Assembly: GCF_030291135.1 (NCBI RefSeq)
Contig: NZ_CP127409.1
Location: 744,001 to 808,000 of the forward strand
Direction: 5' to 3'
Origin: Rhodanobacter thiooxydans
GTDB lineage: Bacteria > Pseudomonadota > Gammaproteobacteria > Xanthomonadales > Rhodanobacteraceae
Length of the DNA stretch: 64,000 nucleotides
In this document: piece after piece, positions 62,481 to 64,000 of the stretch
How the letters are laid out: each line of letters opens with the position of its first letter
How positions within the stretch are numbered: the stretch's first letter is position 1
Position numbers and translations under genes: made by a program
The notes under the pieces: generated by a model
Seen by the model: only the letters and a program-made list of their open reading frames with translations
Databases searched by the model: none
What the model was told of the DNA's origin: nothing

Positions 62481-62508
62481 GGAAGCCGCCCTCGGGCGGC
62501 TTCTTTCG
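62481..62508 (+). terminator. Terminator after the SapC-family gene
   Basis: GAAGCCGCC and GGCGGCTTC form a nine-base stem around a four-base loop, followed by TTTCGTT. It is 28 bases past the stop codon and would also serve the convergent GNAT gene. Confidence 0.85.
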
Positions 62509-62517
62509 TTGGCGCAT

Positions 62518-62994
62518 TCAGCGGACCGGCTTGGCCAGCCGCAGCAGGTCGGGCGAATAGCCGGAAGTTTCGTACAGCGCCCGGGCGCGCTCGTTGCCGG
62601 GGAATACCGCCAGCGTCACCAGCTGGCACTGATGGTCGCGTGCCCAGGCCTCGGCGTGCGCCAGCAGCGCCTTGCCGACGCCGCGGTTCTCGTATTGTGG
62701 CGCCACCGCGATGTCGGAGATGTGGCAGTTGCTGCGCCCGGTGAAGAAATCCGCGGTGCGCTGCAGGTGGATGAAGCCGGCCCGTTCGCCGTCCGCATCT
62801 TCGGCCACGAACAGGTAGCTGTTCGCCGGCTGGTCTTCCAGGTGGCGCAACAGATCGCTGCGGATGCCCTCGATGCATTCGTGGCGCCGTCGCCACGGTG
62901 GCAGCGTGAAATCCACGAAACGCGGCACCTGCGCCAGGATGAATTCGTCGTCTTCTTCTTCGGCCAGGCGGATCAGCAGGGACATGTCGGTCAT
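62518..62994 (-). CDS. GNAT-family N-acetyltransferase
   Basis: The product is 158 residues. The opening IRLAEEEDDEFILAQVPRFV is of the kind seen in aminoglycoside- or peptide-type acetyltransferases of unknown substrate. The acetyl-CoA loop is APQYENRGVGKALLAHAEAW. The final motif GNERARALYETSGYSPDLLR is also typical. There is no strong ribosome-binding site before the ATG at 62994, and MSLLIRL nine bases further in is an alternative. It is convergent with the SapC gene and divergent from the RNB gene. Confidence 0.85.
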   Translation of the reverse strand: MTDMSLLIRLAEEEDDEFILAQVPRFVDFTLPPWRRRHECIEGIRSDLLRHLEDQPANSYLFVAEDADGERAGFIHLQRTADFFTGRSNCHISDIAVAPQYENRGVGKALLAHAEAWARDHQCQLVTLAVFPGNERARALYETSGYSPDLLRLAKPVR

Positions 62995-63154
62995 GAGGAG
63001 CGATCGGTGGCGGGGTGACGGTGCCGTTTCTACACCTTGCCTCGTGGCTGCGGTAGTCCCTGCCGGCACGTGTATATTCCACGAAGTGCGGCAAACGCGA
63101 GAGCGCTGCATCGACCCCGCGGCGCCGAACGGCATCCACGCAAGGAGATCGCCC

Positions 63155-64000
63155 ATGTCGACCACCCGCCGCCTCCACATCCAGCCTGCCGGGGATCCGG
63201 TGCTCGCGCAGGGCATGCGCGACATCCACGCCGAGCTGAAATTGCCGTTGGCGTTCCCGCCCGAGGTCGAGGCCGCCGCGGCGCAGGCGGCGGCGAACCC
63301 GCGGCTGCCGGAACTGGATCGCAGCAACATCGCCCTGGTGACCATCGACCCGCCTGGCTCGATGGACCTGGACCAGGCGATGTACGTCGAGCACACCGCT
63401 GGTGGCTACCGGGTGTATTACGCGATCGCCGACGTCGCCGCCTTCGTCAGCGCCGGCGACCCGGTCGACCTGGAAGCGAACCGGCGCGGCGAGACGCTGT
63501 ATGGCGCGGACGCGAAAATCCCGCTGCACCCGACGGTGTTGTCCGAAGGTGCCACCTCGTTGCTGCCCGATCAATTGCGTCCGGCGCTGCTGTGGACGAT
63601 CGAGCTGGACGGGGCCGGCGAAAGCATCGCCGTCGACGTGCGGCGGGCGAAGGTTAGGAGTCGCGCCCGGCTCGACTACGCCGGCGTGCAGCAACGCATC
63701 GACGCGGGGACGGCCGAGCCGATGTGGGCGGTGCTGCGCGAGGTCGGCGAGTTGCGTCGGCAGCGCGAGTTCGCCCGCGGCGGCATCAGCCTGCCGCTGC
63801 CGGAGCAGGAGATCAGCGTGGTCGATGGCCGCTGGAAGCTGGCATTTCGCGCGCGCCTGCCGATCGAGGACTGGAACGAGCAGATCTCGCTGCTGATCGG
63901 GATGGCCGCGGCGGACCTGATGGTACAGGCGAAGGTGGGCGTGCTGCGCACCTTGCCGCCGCCCGATCCGCGCGCGATCGAGCGCCTGCACGTCACCGCG
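63155..64000 (+). CDS. RNB-domain (RNase II/R family) exoribonuclease, 5' part only
   Basis: A 3'-to-5' exoribonuclease, cut by the window edge after 282 codons. The RNB catalytic block begins early (about residue 55) with DRSNIALVTIDPPGSMDLDQ, whose aspartates bind magnesium, followed by YRVYYAIADVAAFVSAGDPV. No N-terminal cold-shock domains precede it, unlike RNase II and RNase R of E. coli. The start follows AAGGAGATCGCCC. It may be one of the short single-RNB proteins seen in several proteobacteria; the missing C-terminus prevents a firmer name. Confidence 0.88.
   Translation, partial: MSTTRRLHIQPAGDPVLAQGMRDIHAELKLPLAFPPEVEAAAAQAAANPRLPELDRSNIALVTIDPPGSMDLDQAMYVEHTAGGYRVYYAIADVAAFVSAGDPVDLEANRRGETLYGADAKIPLHPTVLSEGATSLLPDQLRPALLWTIELDGAGESIAVDVRRAKVRSRARLDYAGVQQRIDAGTAEPMWAVLREVGELRRQREFARGGISLPLPEQEISVVDGRWKLAFRARLPIEDWNEQISLLIGMAAADLMVQAKVGVLRTLPPPDPRAIERLHVTA

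Overview
The window is GC-rich, densely coded chromosomal DNA from a gammaproteobacterium. Gene content and order point to the Xanthomonadales (Lysobacterales), most likely a Rhodanobacteraceae member such as Rhodanobacter or Dyella. The clues are the glyA-nrdR-ribD-ribE-ribB-ribH-nusB-thiL-pgpA series, an XrvA-like H-NS protein, and intergenic palindromic repeats. The genus is inferred. No rRNA, tRNA, transposase, integrase or CRISPR array was found.

Layout. 1-11023: ettA (cut by the window edge), then a cofactor/housekeeping run: glyA, nrdR, ribD, an FMN riboswitch, ribE, a RibBX-type ribB, an LD-carboxypeptidase, ribH, nusB, a GNAT enzyme, thiL and pgpA. 11024-14430: an unknown exported protein, a zinc alcohol dehydrogenase and an aldo/keto reductase. 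14567-33717: a 19-kb, single-strand export locus. 33767-36445: an SPFH/NfeD pair and a ThrE-type exporter. 36719-47851: H-NS, proS, a DUF4124 protein, pssA, a probable HolD, rimI, valS, a DUF3147 protein, hemE, a WGR protein, aroB and aroK. 47902-53531: small metabolic genes (YeeZ-like, YbjQ, dodecin, glycerate kinase-like, pdxH, YjbQ, an orphan BtuF-like protein and a CurA-like reductase). 53728-64000: a 1387-residue membrane protein of unknown function, prmC, dxs, an HNH protein, a SapC-family protein, a GNAT enzyme and the start of an RNB-domain ribonuclease.

The outstanding feature is 14.6-33.7 kb. One periplasmic adaptor and one MacB/LolD-type ATPase are followed by ten FtsX/MacB-type permease genes without ATPase domains. 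The permeases form five consecutive A-B pairs. After them come a sigma-54 activator (receiver, AAA+ with GAYTGA, Fis helix-turn-helix), a small exported protein and a sensor kinase with almost no periplasmic domain. A -24/-12 promoter and a perfect palindrome about 100 bp upstream of its predicted start site lie in front of the adaptor gene. The whole locus can therefore be read as one sigma-54-controlled unit. Pairs 1-2 and pairs 3-5 form two sequence subgroups. The gaps between pairs carry one class of palindromic repeat and three of the junctions after A or B genes carry another, so the array may have grown by tandem duplication. Its substrate is not visible in the sequence.
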